Notes under the pieces: generated by a model
What the model saw: the letters and a program-made list of their open reading frames with translations, nothing else
Told to the model about the DNA's origin: nothing
The model's database searches: none
Position numbers and translations under genes: made by a program
Shown: piece by piece, positions 16,057 through 22,879 of the stretch
Layout of the letters: the number at the start of each line of letters is the position of its first letter
Numbering within the stretch: position 1 is the first letter of the stretch
Source: a virus
Direction: 5' to 3' (one strand)
Length of the DNA stretch: 30,835 bases
Virus record (IMG/VR): IMGVR_UViG_3300025141_000484
Coordinates: 1-30,835 of that record

Positions 16057-16066
16057 GGGGTTTTTT
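16035..16066 (-). terminator. Terminator hairpin overlapping a promoter
   Basis: On the minus strand CCCCTTG (16060-16054) pairs with CAAGGGG (16048-16042) around a 5 nt loop and is followed by TTTTGTG; an A-run precedes it, so it could also terminate on the plus strand, where six T residues follow. It ends the HNH gene. The same bases contain the -35 box and spacer of the next promoter. Confidence 0.8.
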
Positions 16067-16634
16067 CGTAATCTTCAAGCTTTTGCTTGAAATCTAACCA
16101 CCTTTGCGATGATAGAAGTGCTTCTCTTCTTTTTAGCACCGACCTGATCCTTTCTTTTTCTGCATCGGTAACATCAACCCTTCTAAAGTAGTAATCATAT
16201 GTCATAGAGCATTTTTTATATCGATTGGCGTTTCCGGAAAGAAACTGTAGATTCTCTAATGAGTTGTCACCTCCAGAATTTACCGGTACAATGTGATCTA
16301 CCTCGTAGACTACGTCAGTGGTTTTCCAATTATTAAAATCCTTTCCGGGTGCATTCCAAGTAGCAGACACTTGATCCCCTGAAGTTGGTAGGTCATGTGT
16401 ACACCTGAAATCCTGTATCTCAAATATCATCTTAACATACTCCATGGTTAATGCCGGGTTATATTGAGACTTCTTGTACCCATTTAGAAAGAAATAGTAT
16501 TTTACTTTCCTTGATAGTGCGACAAACTCTTTGTGACCTGCTGGTCTGTTTGTCTCTATTTGTTGCAAATGCTCACTAAGAGTTCTCGGGTTTTCACAGG
16601 TTTGACTGTATCTCTTTTTGTTATAATAGCTCAT
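16053..16634 (-). CDS. HNH endonuclease
   Basis: A 193-residue protein with an HNH nuclease core at about residues 110-140: VYEVDHIVPVNSGGDNSLEN, then LQFLSGNANRYKK. The D-H-I-V-P and N-L-Q-x-L positions match the family, while the zinc-binding Cys pairs of many HNH proteins are missing. N-terminal residues 1-100 are basic and helical and may bind DNA. It probably cuts double-stranded DNA as a homing or free-standing nuclease. AAGGAG-type sequence and its own promoter precede it; its stop codon lies in the next promoter. It separates the PiT transporter from the ParB-like gene. Confidence 0.85.
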   Translation of the reverse strand: MSYYNKKRYSQTCENPRTLSEHLQQIETNRPAGHKEFVALSRKVKYYFFLNGYKKSQYNPALTMEYVKMIFEIQDFRCTHDLPTSGDQVSATWNAPGKDFNNWKTTDVVYEVDHIVPVNSGGDNSLENLQFLSGNANRYKKCSMTYDYYFRRVDVTDAEKERIRSVLKRREALLSSQRWLDFKQKLEDYEKTP

Positions 16635-16661
16635 GTTGTTCTCCTTTTTTATTATGTTTAT

Positions 16662-16689
16662 AATATAACACGCCTATGTTATTTGTCAA
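16662..16689 (-). promoter_or_regulatory. Sigma70-type promoter of the HNH gene
   Basis: TTGACA (16689-16684), 16 nt spacer, TATATT (16667-16662) on the minus strand, with TGT before the -10. One mismatch to consensus in the -10. It lies in the 61 nt gap between the PiT transporter stop and the HNH start. Confidence 0.82.
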
Positions 16690-16695
16690 GTGTTT

Positions 16696-17649
16696 TTATA
16701 AAGAATCTAAATAAATAACGCCCGATACAATGGCCACAGATAATGCCAGACCAATCATAATCTTCATGAAGTCTCTTGCAAGAATTGGAAAGATCATCTT
16801 GATTTTCTTTCCTTTATTGAAGTTGCGATAGACAGCCATCTCGCGGCCAGATAGTAGCCCAACAAAAACCCATGTTGTGCTCATGGGAATCGAGCTATGT
16901 ATTTTAAAATACCAGAGGATGAGGGCGTAAAAGAAATCGATTATACAAGCGGAACGGATAAACCTTGTGCCGCTCTTTGATAAAACAATCTCCTGTATTC
17001 TTCCTCCATTTGTGTAAAATAGGTGCCCTAGTCCGCCCATGAGAACTGCTATAACTCCAAGCATTGTCATCAAGCTTACCCCATCTCTGGGGAGATAAAC
17101 AAAAATGTTAGCAATGTCATGAGACAGCCACATGTACCATAGAAAGCCAGTAGAGCACCACTGTGCCACCGACCAATATCTTTTATGTTCTTCTCTTACC
17201 GACTGCTTTTCGTTAAGAAATCTAGACAGTATCATCCAAATAGCATATGCAGCCACTGCGGCGACGCCATATCCTAATGCTGATTTCATTATGATCTTCT
17301 CTAAGACAAGGCCGTTTGAAAAAGCACTAAGGGTTAACAACGTGGTTGATACTGGTATACCGAGGCGAGTGAAGCCAAGTAACAAGGCTGGTGCGAGGGC
17401 ATGGTACCAGTAAAACTGCTCAGGGAAGGGGATTCTATCCAGTCTTCCAAATGCAATATCGTTCTGCGACCATCCGTACAGAAGGGTTGCAGCTAAGATT
17501 GCCGAGGTGAAGATCCACATCCAGTACCACTTAACCTTCTTACTGTTGGAACTAATAAACGTTCCAAGTGTTTGGGCACTATCGTTTCCAATAACAGAGT
17601 ATGCTGCCAATAGAAAGCCGATAGTGCCATATATCGTTGATAAAGACAT
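16696..17649 (-). CDS. PiT-family-like inorganic phosphate transporter
   Basis: A 317-residue polytopic membrane protein with roughly eight to nine TM segments. Two inverted-repeat signatures of PiT/PHO4 transporters are present: SVIGNDSAQTLG near the N-terminus with GIPVSTTLLTLS, and SHDIANIFVYLP with IPMSTTWVFVGLLSG in the second half. It probably brings inorganic phosphate into the infected cell by cation symport, supplying phage DNA synthesis. It is shorter than typical bacterial PiT proteins (400-500 residues) because the central loop is short. AAGGA precedes the ATG, and it follows the HAD gene by 17 nt in the same operon. Confidence 0.88.
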   Translation of the reverse strand: MSLSTIYGTIGFLLAAYSVIGNDSAQTLGTFISSNSKKVKWYWMWIFTSAILAATLLYGWSQNDIAFGRLDRIPFPEQFYWYHALAPALLLGFTRLGIPVSTTLLTLSAFSNGLVLEKIIMKSALGYGVAAVAAYAIWMILSRFLNEKQSVREEHKRYWSVAQWCSTGFLWYMWLSHDIANIFVYLPRDGVSLMTMLGVIAVLMGGLGHLFYTNGGRIQEIVLSKSGTRFIRSACIIDFFYALILWYFKIHSSIPMSTTWVFVGLLSGREMAVYRNFNKGKKIKMIFPILARDFMKIMIGLALSVAIVSGVIYLDSL

Positions 17650-17666
17650 GTTTTTTCCTTGATTAG

Positions 17667-18029
17667 TTAGGTATATTCATATGAAACTTCTACTTCTGGT
17701 GTAACAAGCTCTTCTATCCCTCTCGGCGTATATGAAGCCATCACAGGGCGATTGTCAACCCAATGATAGGTTTGACCTTGTTTGATTCTTGGCTTGTTAT
17801 ACGTGACCCCTTGATAAGGGAAACCATGTTTATCAAGCCACGCTTCCGTTGCTTCGGAATGCTCATTTGTTCTCGCTGTGAAGAACCAGATCTCTCCGGT
17901 CTTTTCCATCTCTTTCACTTTATCGAGCGCTCCGACAAGCGGTTTCGCTGTTACAAAAAGTTCTGGTGTCTCGTTTGGAATGTCTTCACAGACTGTTCCG
18001 TCAATATCTATTAGCCACACTTTACTCAT
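17667..18029 (-). CDS. HAD-superfamily phosphatase-like protein
   Basis: A 120-residue minimal HAD protein. Motif I is WLIDIDGTVCED (nucleophile Asp8, Asp10), motif II is WFFTART, a Lys lies in NKPRIKQG, and a late acidic motif is HWVDNRP. There is no large cap domain, so it may act on a macromolecular or phosphorylated-end substrate, as in phage 3'-phosphatase or polynucleotide kinase-phosphatase parts; the substrate is not deducible. The gene starts a chain of ATGA overlaps: its ATG overlaps the stop of the VOC gene by 4 nt. Confidence 0.82.
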   Translation of the reverse strand: MSKVWLIDIDGTVCEDIPNETPELFVTAKPLVGALDKVKEMEKTGEIWFFTARTNEHSEATEAWLDKHGFPYQGVTYNKPRIKQGQTYHWVDNRPVMASYTPRGIEELVTPEVEVSYEYT

Positions 18030-18325
18030 TTTTCCTCCATATATTTTATTAATTCATAAATGTTTCCGAACGGATCTCGTTTATATACAGAGACCGTTCC
18101 ATCTCTGTGTTTCTTTGCTCGGTCCCCTTCCTCAAAACCATCCACTTCAAATGCTATGTGTTCGGGGTGTTGTGATTTTACAACGAATGCGAGCTTGATG
18201 TTCTCCATCTGTACGAAACTCCATGTCTCGTCAACATAGAGTATCTCGCCTTCAAACTCATCACGATACCACTCTGCTGCTTCTTTTGGGTTTTCAACTT
18301 GTAGTGCTATGTGATCAATCTTCAT
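18026..18325 (-). CDS. VOC (glyoxalase/bleomycin-resistance) fold protein
   Basis: A 99-residue protein with the paired beta-alpha-beta-beta-beta modules of the vicinal oxygen chelate superfamily. It opens MKIDHIALQVENPKEAAEWY (His5 a likely metal ligand), has PEHIAFEVDG in the second module and DPFGNIYELIKY with a terminal Glu ligand. The family includes lyases, dioxygenases and drug-binding proteins, so the reaction cannot be named. It is coupled by ATGA overlaps to the clpS gene before it and the HAD gene after it. Confidence 0.85.
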   Translation of the reverse strand: MKIDHIALQVENPKEAAEWYRDEFEGEILYVDETWSFVQMENIKLAFVVKSQHPEHIAFEVDGFEEGDRAKKHRDGTVSVYKRDPFGNIYELIKYMEEK

Positions 18326-18648
18326 TCAGCCTCCATCGTCACCAACAGTGGGTGGCTCAGCATCTTCGCAAAATCCATAGACTGGATGACTTTCATCTCC
18401 GCCACTTCTTTTGAATAGATACCGGCGATACCTTTACCTGAATTGTGAACAGCGTCGGTTAGATATCTAGCTTCCGCTTCGGACTTGTAAAAGACCTCTC
18501 GCAATATCTTTACGACATCGGGTGCGTATGTGTAATCATCATTCCAGATGATAACTTTATATTTGCTGGGTGGTACAACCTTTTCTCGGTCCATTGTCCC
18601 GATGCCGGTTCCCACTCCATGTTTCTTATCTTTTTTTCTTTGTGTCAT
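18322..18648 (-). CDS. clpS: ClpS, N-degron adaptor for Clp protease
   Basis: A 108-residue ClpS. The core aligns without gaps to the E. coli protein: PPSKYKVIIWNDDYT (Asn34, Asp35, Asp36), DAVHNSGKGIAG with His66, YSKEVAEMKV and HPLLVTMEAE. It should bind proteins with destabilising N-termini and hand them to ClpA/ClpP. Two pocket residues differ: the position of E. coli Met40 is Ala and that of Met62 is Thr, which would widen the specificity pocket. A basic N-terminal extension (MTQRKKDKKHGVGTG) precedes the core. It sits in an ATGA-coupled chain between an HNH gene and the VOC gene, 10 kb from the phage clpP. Confidence 0.95.
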   Translation of the reverse strand: MTQRKKDKKHGVGTGIGTMDREKVVPPSKYKVIIWNDDYTYAPDVVKILREVFYKSEAEARYLTDAVHNSGKGIAGIYSKEVAEMKVIQSMDFAKMLSHPLLVTMEAE

Positions 18649-19109
18649 TCTTTCTCCTTGTATTTATTGTATCGTTTTAGCATCTTGCACACGCTTTTAT
18701 TTGTCCATTTGCGGCCTCTGGGTGTTGTTATATCTTGTTCGTTTAGCTCCTCTGCGATGGTTGTGAGCGTGGCTTTTCCGCTTTTACTCACAGAAATCAG
18801 TTCACCTTTTACTCGTTCAATTTCCGCACCCAAAGTCATGGCTGACTGGTGTCCTCTGGCTATATTTGCTTCTCTTGCTTTTGCTCTATCTAAGCTTTCT
18901 GGATTCCCTATCTTTTCTCCTCTGGCTCGTTTGGCTGCCCATATATCTTTCATAAGTTGGCTAAAATGTATGCCCTTACCATCACTGCCGTGAGCCTTTC
19001 TGTGACACTGGTAACATAGTGCAACGGTCTTGGTGCCACCTTTTGATCTTGGCACAACGTGGTGTTCTTGAAGATCTTCTGTTGTTTCACATTCAAAGCA
19101 TTTCTTCAT
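18645..19109 (-). CDS. HNH zinc-finger protein with recombinase-like C-terminal domain
   Basis: A 154-residue protein. Residues 1-42 form an HNH nuclease with zinc Cys pairs (MKKCFECE, LCYQCHRKAHG) and the EHHVVPRSKGG core. The C-terminal part, IAEELNEQDITTPRGRKWTN, then KSVCKMLKRY, matches the helix-turn-helix segment common in serine recombinases and in some homing nucleases. It is likely a free-standing homing endonuclease that nicks or cuts a specific DNA site. It is coupled by ATGA overlap to clpS downstream and to the GIY-YIG gene upstream, so both nucleases were inserted into the operon without breaking it. Confidence 0.85.
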   Translation of the reverse strand: MKKCFECETTEDLQEHHVVPRSKGGTKTVALCYQCHRKAHGSDGKGIHFSQLMKDIWAAKRARGEKIGNPESLDRAKAREANIARGHQSAMTLGAEIERVKGELISVSKSGKATLTTIAEELNEQDITTPRGRKWTNKSVCKMLKRYNKYKEKE

Positions 19110-19753
19110 GTTACCTCCTTGTAAGATATTATTATATTATAAAGGTCATTGCCGTCATCTATTCTTCGCTGTATTTCTCTTGCTTCCTCTATCATCAACA
19201 TTTCTCTGTCCTGTGGGTATTCTTTTATAACTGACCACTCGAACGCTTCTTGTCCATATTTATCAAAGTCTTGTTGAAGTTTGTGATTTTTATGTTTTTT
19301 TGTTTTAAGTATCCTAATGTGTTGTTTCCAGCGTAGCTTTCCTCTAAATGTTTGTCCGATGTAAACTTTGTTATTAATTGTGTTTTTTATTTGATAAATA
19401 CAGGCTGGTTCGGCTTCTCTTATTTGACGACTATATGCTTTAGCATAAGACAGTTTTTTTTCTTTGTTCTCAGAATAATATTTTCGACCATAAGTCCGCC
19501 TGTGATCAACATACTCTTGATCAGAGTAGTTTTGTTTGTGACGAAGTCGATTTCTTTCTATAACATTTGTTCTTTTATTATATTGCTTATCGTATTTTCT
19601 TTTAGCTTCTTTCTGCTGTTTTGTTGAATTACGTTGATTCTGTTGTTTATTTGTACAGGCTTTACATGACGGCCTTCGTCCATCTTTTTTTGATTTATCT
19701 TTATGAAATTCCTCTAAAGTCTTTTCAGTTTCGCATTTTGTACACTTTTTCAT
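19106..19753 (-). CDS. GIY-YIG homing endonuclease with N-terminal zinc finger
   Basis: A 215-residue protein. Residues 1-40 hold a zinc ribbon (MKKCTKCETEKTLEEFHKDK, then PSCKACTNKQ). A long Lys/Arg/Gln-rich DNA-binding linker follows (residues 40-115). The GIY-YIG catalytic domain is at about 116-180: ACIYQIKNTINNKVYIGQT, RWKQHIRILKT, and DKYGQEAFEWSVIKEY. This is typical of T4-type Seg/homing endonucleases that spread their own gene between phages. It shares its first 20-residue layout with the neighbouring HNH protein. It is only 1 nt from the ada gene stop. Confidence 0.92.
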   Translation of the reverse strand: MKKCTKCETEKTLEEFHKDKSKKDGRRPSCKACTNKQQNQRNSTKQQKEAKRKYDKQYNKRTNVIERNRLRHKQNYSDQEYVDHRRTYGRKYYSENKEKKLSYAKAYSRQIREAEPACIYQIKNTINNKVYIGQTFRGKLRWKQHIRILKTKKHKNHKLQQDFDKYGQEAFEWSVIKEYPQDREMLMIEEAREIQRRIDDGNDLYNIIISYKEVT

Positions 19754-19754
19754 G

Positions 19755-20648
19755 TTACCTCCTAAACAGGGCTTGGCGGCCCCAATTGTAAGTTTTCTCT
19801 ACGTCCTCATCAGTCAAACCACATCGGAGCATCGAGTGCATAATCTCAACTGATAGGTCTGTGTTAGACAGTAGGGTATTATCCGCACAGATAGAGACAG
19901 GTATATCCTGCCTTATCCACTCCTTAATAGGGTGATCGCCGATATTATCAATGACCCCTGTGTGTAGGTTTGATGTGATACATGCTTCTAACACAACGTT
20001 CTTTTCTCTAACAAGATCAACAACCCTCTGGTTTTCAAGTATGGTTGTTCCGTGGCCGATCCTCTGAGCGTGGAGGAAGTTTATAGCAACTTCAATCTCT
20101 TTTGGCGACCTGCCTTCTGCGGCATGAACGGTTCGTCCGATACCATACCGTCGAGCTTTTTCAAACGGCTCAATATAGTCAAAGATATTCCACTTGTGGG
20201 TTGGCAAGGGTCCACCGGCAAGGTCAATGCCAACAACTCTTGGTCTGGGCTTGGCCACTTCGACCAGCTTGTTGAGCATCTCTGGTGGCTCTCCGTAGAG
20301 GCCGCAAAGGATGAGGTTTGAATCATGGTCCAAACCATCGATCGCGGCGTCAACAATCCTTTCAATAGATGCGCCACCATGCAACTGTGGTGCAAATCTT
20401 ATTTCCATGTGGTGCACACCAATCGCTTCTGCGTCTTCGCAAATTTCATTGGCTACTCTGGTGACGTGCTGAGGTTGTTGCAAAACCGACAGGGTCAGTT
20501 CAAATTTCTTAAGGGCGCTTTGTAAACTCATCCCTTTGTGAAACGTAATTTCTCTTGGAATAGGTAACGGTTTTCTCTGTCTGGTAGCAAGCTGTTGAAG
20601 CGTGTGAAACCGTATGGAGCCATCTAAATGGCAATGTAGTTCGTTCAT
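19755..20648 (-). CDS. Adenosine deaminase-like protein
   Basis: A 297-residue metal-dependent adenosine deaminase. Signature segments appear in order: ELHCHLDGSIR (His5, His7 zinc ligands), VVGIDLAGGP, RTVHAAEGR with a catalytic Glu, AQRIGHGTTI (His), LEACITSNLHTGVI and PVSICADNTLLSNTDLS with the late zinc Asp. It converts adenosine or deoxyadenosine to inosine products, and so may recycle purines released from host nucleic acid. It is about 35 residues shorter than E. coli Add; another amidohydrolase such as adenine deaminase or a related enzyme cannot be ruled out. CGGAGGAAAC precedes the ATG. Confidence 0.9.
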   Translation of the reverse strand: MNELHCHLDGSIRFHTLQQLATRQRKPLPIPREITFHKGMSLQSALKKFELTLSVLQQPQHVTRVANEICEDAEAIGVHHMEIRFAPQLHGGASIERIVDAAIDGLDHDSNLILCGLYGEPPEMLNKLVEVAKPRPRVVGIDLAGGPLPTHKWNIFDYIEPFEKARRYGIGRTVHAAEGRSPKEIEVAINFLHAQRIGHGTTILENQRVVDLVREKNVVLEACITSNLHTGVIDNIGDHPIKEWIRQDIPVSICADNTLLSNTDLSVEIMHSMLRCGLTDEDVEKTYNWGRQALFRR

Positions 20649-20659
20649 GTTTCCTCCGA

Positions 20660-20923
20660 TTATTTTTCTAAAAGCTTGATCTCAATAGCTTCTATTTCTT
20701 TTTTAACTTTGTTTATCCAATCTCTATTCCTTCTCATGTGTAACGAATAGATTTTTTTATTGTCTGGGTCATCTGTTATAAGTTGTTTAAGCTTAAAGAT
20801 GGATTCAAGCCGCTGCTTGTTCTCTTCAATTAACTGAAGTTTTTGTGTTTCAAGTTCTTCGACCTGTTCTTTAGTAAGCTTTTGACTTGATTTGTAGTTC
20901 TTTTTATATAAATCCTTAAACAT
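20660..20923 (-). CDS. Small coiled-coil protein
   Basis: An 87-residue charged protein predicted to be almost all helix (LTKEQVEELETQKLQLIEEN, later NRDWINKVKKEIEAIEIKLLEK). The ATG at 20923 follows GGAG by 8 nt and lies 2 nt after the stop of the preceding small gene; a longer frame upstream runs through that gene and is rejected. No membrane segment or catalytic motif is seen. The two coiled-coil stretches could pair as a hairpin or dimerise. The function is unknown. Confidence 0.65.
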   Translation of the reverse strand: MFKDLYKKNYKSSQKLTKEQVEELETQKLQLIEENKQRLESIFKLKQLITDDPDNKKIYSLHMRRNRDWINKVKKEIEAIEIKLLEK

Positions 20924-20924
20924 G

Positions 20925-21086
20925 TTATGACTCCTCAATCTTCTCAATGGCCTTTTCCAACTCTTCAATGGCAGTATCAATGTTTTGTTTCCACTCATCG
21001 GCTGACGTTACCCAGTGTTTTCCTTGCTTTAGCTTCTTCAATGCTGAGTCGAGCCAAAGCCAAATTTTATGGTTTTCTTGTTTCAT
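20925..21086 (-). CDS. Small helical protein, 53 aa
   Basis: A 53-residue protein, MKQENHKIWLWLDSALKKLK to KAIEKIEES, with a good AGGAG site 6 nt before the ATG and tight packing between the methylase gene and the next coiled-coil gene. The C-terminal half is an amphipathic acidic helix (IDTAIEELEKAIEKI). It looks like a real small gene from spacing and ribosome site; the function is unknown. Confidence 0.6.
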   Translation of the reverse strand: MKQENHKIWLWLDSALKKLKQGKHWVTSADEWKQNIDTAIEELEKAIEKIEES

Positions 21087-21094
21087 GATTACTC

Positions 21095-22135
21095 CTATTT
21101 ATCAATTACGAAAAAATATTCGACCAGATTTTTCTGCTGTTTTTTCATACTTTTTGGTTGCATGCAGATTTTATGATCTTGGTCGTATACAGTTACATTG
21201 CCATGCTTCTGGCATATCAGCAGGAGATCGGCAAAGGAGATGGCATTCCTAGGTCCGTTGCTGTACGAGAGTATAATCCTTTTACAATCAAACTTCTTTA
21301 AAAGATTATCAAAATCATCATGTACTGTTTTTTTCATGTAAAAGGCACCAGCGCATTTTTGATTCTTCTTAAAACAAACACGATCTGGTCTGGGTAGGGC
21401 GAATGAATTATCGACACTTGGTTTATCCCAAAGCACAACAGAATCGTTTAAATGATAACACGCATCATAAAGAACTCCAGTTGTATACGGTGGGTCCAAA
21501 TAGACTACATCCACCTCGGTGTTGGAAATGTCAAAAATATCACAATGTTCCACTATTCCGCTGATGCCCTCTATCAAGGTTGGTGTTTCTAAGACAACCG
21601 ACTTCTTGGATGATGCTGACCACTTTTTCAGTGAGCTTTTTTGATCATTCGTTCCGTTAAACACCTTGTTCATGGCAATGATTGCACTGAACAGAAGAGC
21701 GTTTTTCTCTGCTGATGATTGCAAGCTGTGAATGTAGTCAAAAATAGCATCTAGTTTCTGGCCATTGGCCAGAGTAAATGCTCTTGGTCTCCATTGTGGA
21801 GCGGTCTCGCCTCTAACTGGTCTTAAAAAGTTACCGGAATAGTTCTTATATATCCATCCTTTTTTACCAGTTAGGTTGTTGATCTTCTTTATCGCCATTC
21901 CTACAAGCTCTTTATCAAAACCAGTTAGAAAGACGCTAGCATAGAGTGCTGCTGACGGTGATTTGTCGCTAGCGTATACCTCCAAGCCGCTTTGTCTCAT
22001 GTGGGCAGAGACTATTCCAGACCCAGAAAAGCCATCATAAAATGTTTCTATATCTTCTACCTCTAAGGTTAGTTCTGTTATTGTTTTTAATAGTTTTCTT
22101 TTGGATCCTTTGAATCCTATAGTGTTGTACTTCAT
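21095..22135 (-). CDS. D12-class DNA N6-adenine methyltransferase
   Basis: A 346-residue Dam-type (D12 class) methyltransferase. It has the SAM-binding motifs: GFKGSKRKLL at the N-terminus, FYDGFSGSGIVSAH (motif I), and the catalytic VVYLDPPYTTG (DPPY, motif IV). It should add a methyl group to adenine N6 in a short DNA target, probably protecting phage DNA from host restriction or marking it for packaging or replication. The target sequence cannot be read from the protein. No cognate nuclease is adjacent, so it looks like an orphan methylase. It has its own promoter at 22157-22184 and a CGGAGG site before the ATG. Confidence 0.93.
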   Translation of the reverse strand: MKYNTIGFKGSKRKLLKTITELTLEVEDIETFYDGFSGSGIVSAHMRQSGLEVYASDKSPSAALYASVFLTGFDKELVGMAIKKINNLTGKKGWIYKNYSGNFLRPVRGETAPQWRPRAFTLANGQKLDAIFDYIHSLQSSAEKNALLFSAIIAMNKVFNGTNDQKSSLKKWSASSKKSVVLETPTLIEGISGIVEHCDIFDISNTEVDVVYLDPPYTTGVLYDACYHLNDSVVLWDKPSVDNSFALPRPDRVCFKKNQKCAGAFYMKKTVHDDFDNLLKKFDCKRIILSYSNGPRNAISFADLLLICQKHGNVTVYDQDHKICMQPKSMKKQQKNLVEYFFVIDK

Positions 22136-22156
22136 TGTTCCTCCGATTATGGTATT

Positions 22157-22184
22157 ATTATAACACGATTTTAAAGTTTGTCAA
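22157..22184 (-). promoter_or_regulatory. Sigma70-type promoter of the adenine methylase
   Basis: TTGACA (22184-22179), 16 nt spacer, TATAAT (22162-22157) on the minus strand, with TGT before the -10. It is nested in the upstream gene: its -35 encodes Leu-Thr of that product, and its -10 contains that gene's TAA stop (22160-22158). Confidence 0.9.
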
Positions 22185-22346
22185 ATTATTTTTTAAAATT
22201 TTTATTTCGTTTATCTCGCCAATCACGGGGTGTTCAAAGTGCAAATAAACAAACTCCTCTGTTTCCCAAAGGCAGCAGCATCTCATGCCCTTTTTGAGAA
22301 TTCCCATTTCATTAATTACAACAAGTTGCTTTCCTGCATACTTCAT
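22158..22346 (-). CDS. Small hypothetical protein with embedded promoter
   Basis: A 62-residue soluble protein, MKYAGKQLVVINEMGILKKG, with a CCC triplet (RCCCLWETEEF), then VYLHFEHPVIG and a Lys/Asn-rich end. The strand pattern could be a small beta barrel. ATG at 22346 is chosen for its position 8 nt after the preceding stop, though it lacks a clear ribosome site; a TTG at 22373 with AGGTGG upstream is the alternative. Its last eight codons form the methylase promoter, so the coding end is constrained by DNA function. The function is unknown. Confidence 0.5.
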   Translation of the reverse strand: MKYAGKQLVVINEMGILKKGMRCCCLWETEEFVYLHFEHPVIGEINEIKILKNNLTNFKIVL

Positions 22347-22353
22347 GTTGTAA

Positions 22354-22443
22354 TTAGTTTTTAAACCTCTCAACTAGCTGTCCACCTACTAAAATCACAA
22401 ATGAACATATTGCTACAGTAAATAAAATTGAATGTGCTGTCAT
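22354..22443 (-). CDS. Tiny membrane peptide, 29 aa
   Basis: A 29-residue peptide with one membrane segment (SILFTVAICSFVILVGG) and a short basic tail ending VERFKN. AAGGAGG lies 7 nt before the ATG, and the ATG overlaps the stop of the preceding gene as ATGA. A peptide of this kind could act in membranes or lysis control, but there is no direct evidence for a function. Confidence 0.5.
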   Translation of the reverse strand: MTAHSILFTVAICSFVILVGGQLVERFKN

Positions 22444-22592
22444 TGCTTTAGCCTCCTTGAAATCTCTTCCATTGTTTGTTTGTATTGCTCTCTGTCTCTT
22501 TTGTTTTCTTCCAAGCTCTTCACAATCATTGCGTGATTGTGAGCGAACAGAGCAATAAACAAAGAAACAATTACTATTGTTATATTAGTCAC
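22440..22592 (-). CDS. Small membrane peptide with coiled-coil tail, 50 aa
   Basis: A 50-residue protein starting with GTG at 22592, with GGAG 7 nt upstream. Residues 2-20 form a membrane segment (TNITIVIVSLFIALFA), followed by a charged helix (VKSLEENKRDREQYKQTMEE). The plan recalls small single-TM phage proteins, including i-spanins, which are usually longer; a role in lysis is only a guess. It overlaps the upstream gene by 8 nt and the 29-residue peptide by 4 nt. Confidence 0.55.
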   Translation of the reverse strand: MTNITIVIVSLFIALFAHNHAMIVKSLEENKRDREQYKQTMEEISRRLKQ

Positions 22593-22878
22593 TTTTTATC
22601 TCCATTAATATTATCATACTTTCATCTAGATACTCATGCCCTGATGAGTCAATCCAGTCAACCTTATATTCGGTAACATATTTAATGTACTCTGACGGGT
22701 CGAAGCTTTCTTGAATGAAAAATCTAACTTCTGTTATTAGGCCAACCTTTCCGCAACTCACCCAACTGTACAATTCCCAATCACTATAGGAAATTACCTG
22801 AACGAGATCACCAATTTTGTATTTAGCCTCAACACCATCTGGTCTTTCTTTCACCTCTAGATATCTAAACTCTTTCAT
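22585..22878 (-). CDS. KIGDLV-type protein, 97 aa
   Basis: A 97-residue protein with the K-I-G-D-L-V motif (AKYKIGDLVQVISY), then CGKVGLITEVRFF, YKVDWIDSSGHEYLDE and SMIILME: the order of strands of a small barrel, with a hydrophobic strand before G-x-I. ATG at 22878 directly follows the upstream stop; a longer frame from 22956 would overlap the zinc-finger gene by 77 nt. The function is unknown. Confidence 0.6.
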   Translation of the reverse strand: MKEFRYLEVKERPDGVEAKYKIGDLVQVISYSDWELYSWVSCGKVGLITEVRFFIQESFDPSEYIKYVTEYKVDWIDSSGHEYLDESMIILMEIKSD

Positions 22879-22879
22879 C

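Noticed and set aside
15998-16078. Upstream extension of the ParB-like gene
   Set aside because: The extension is translated promoter and terminator DNA; the mRNA would start after it, and AGGAG precedes ATG 15997.
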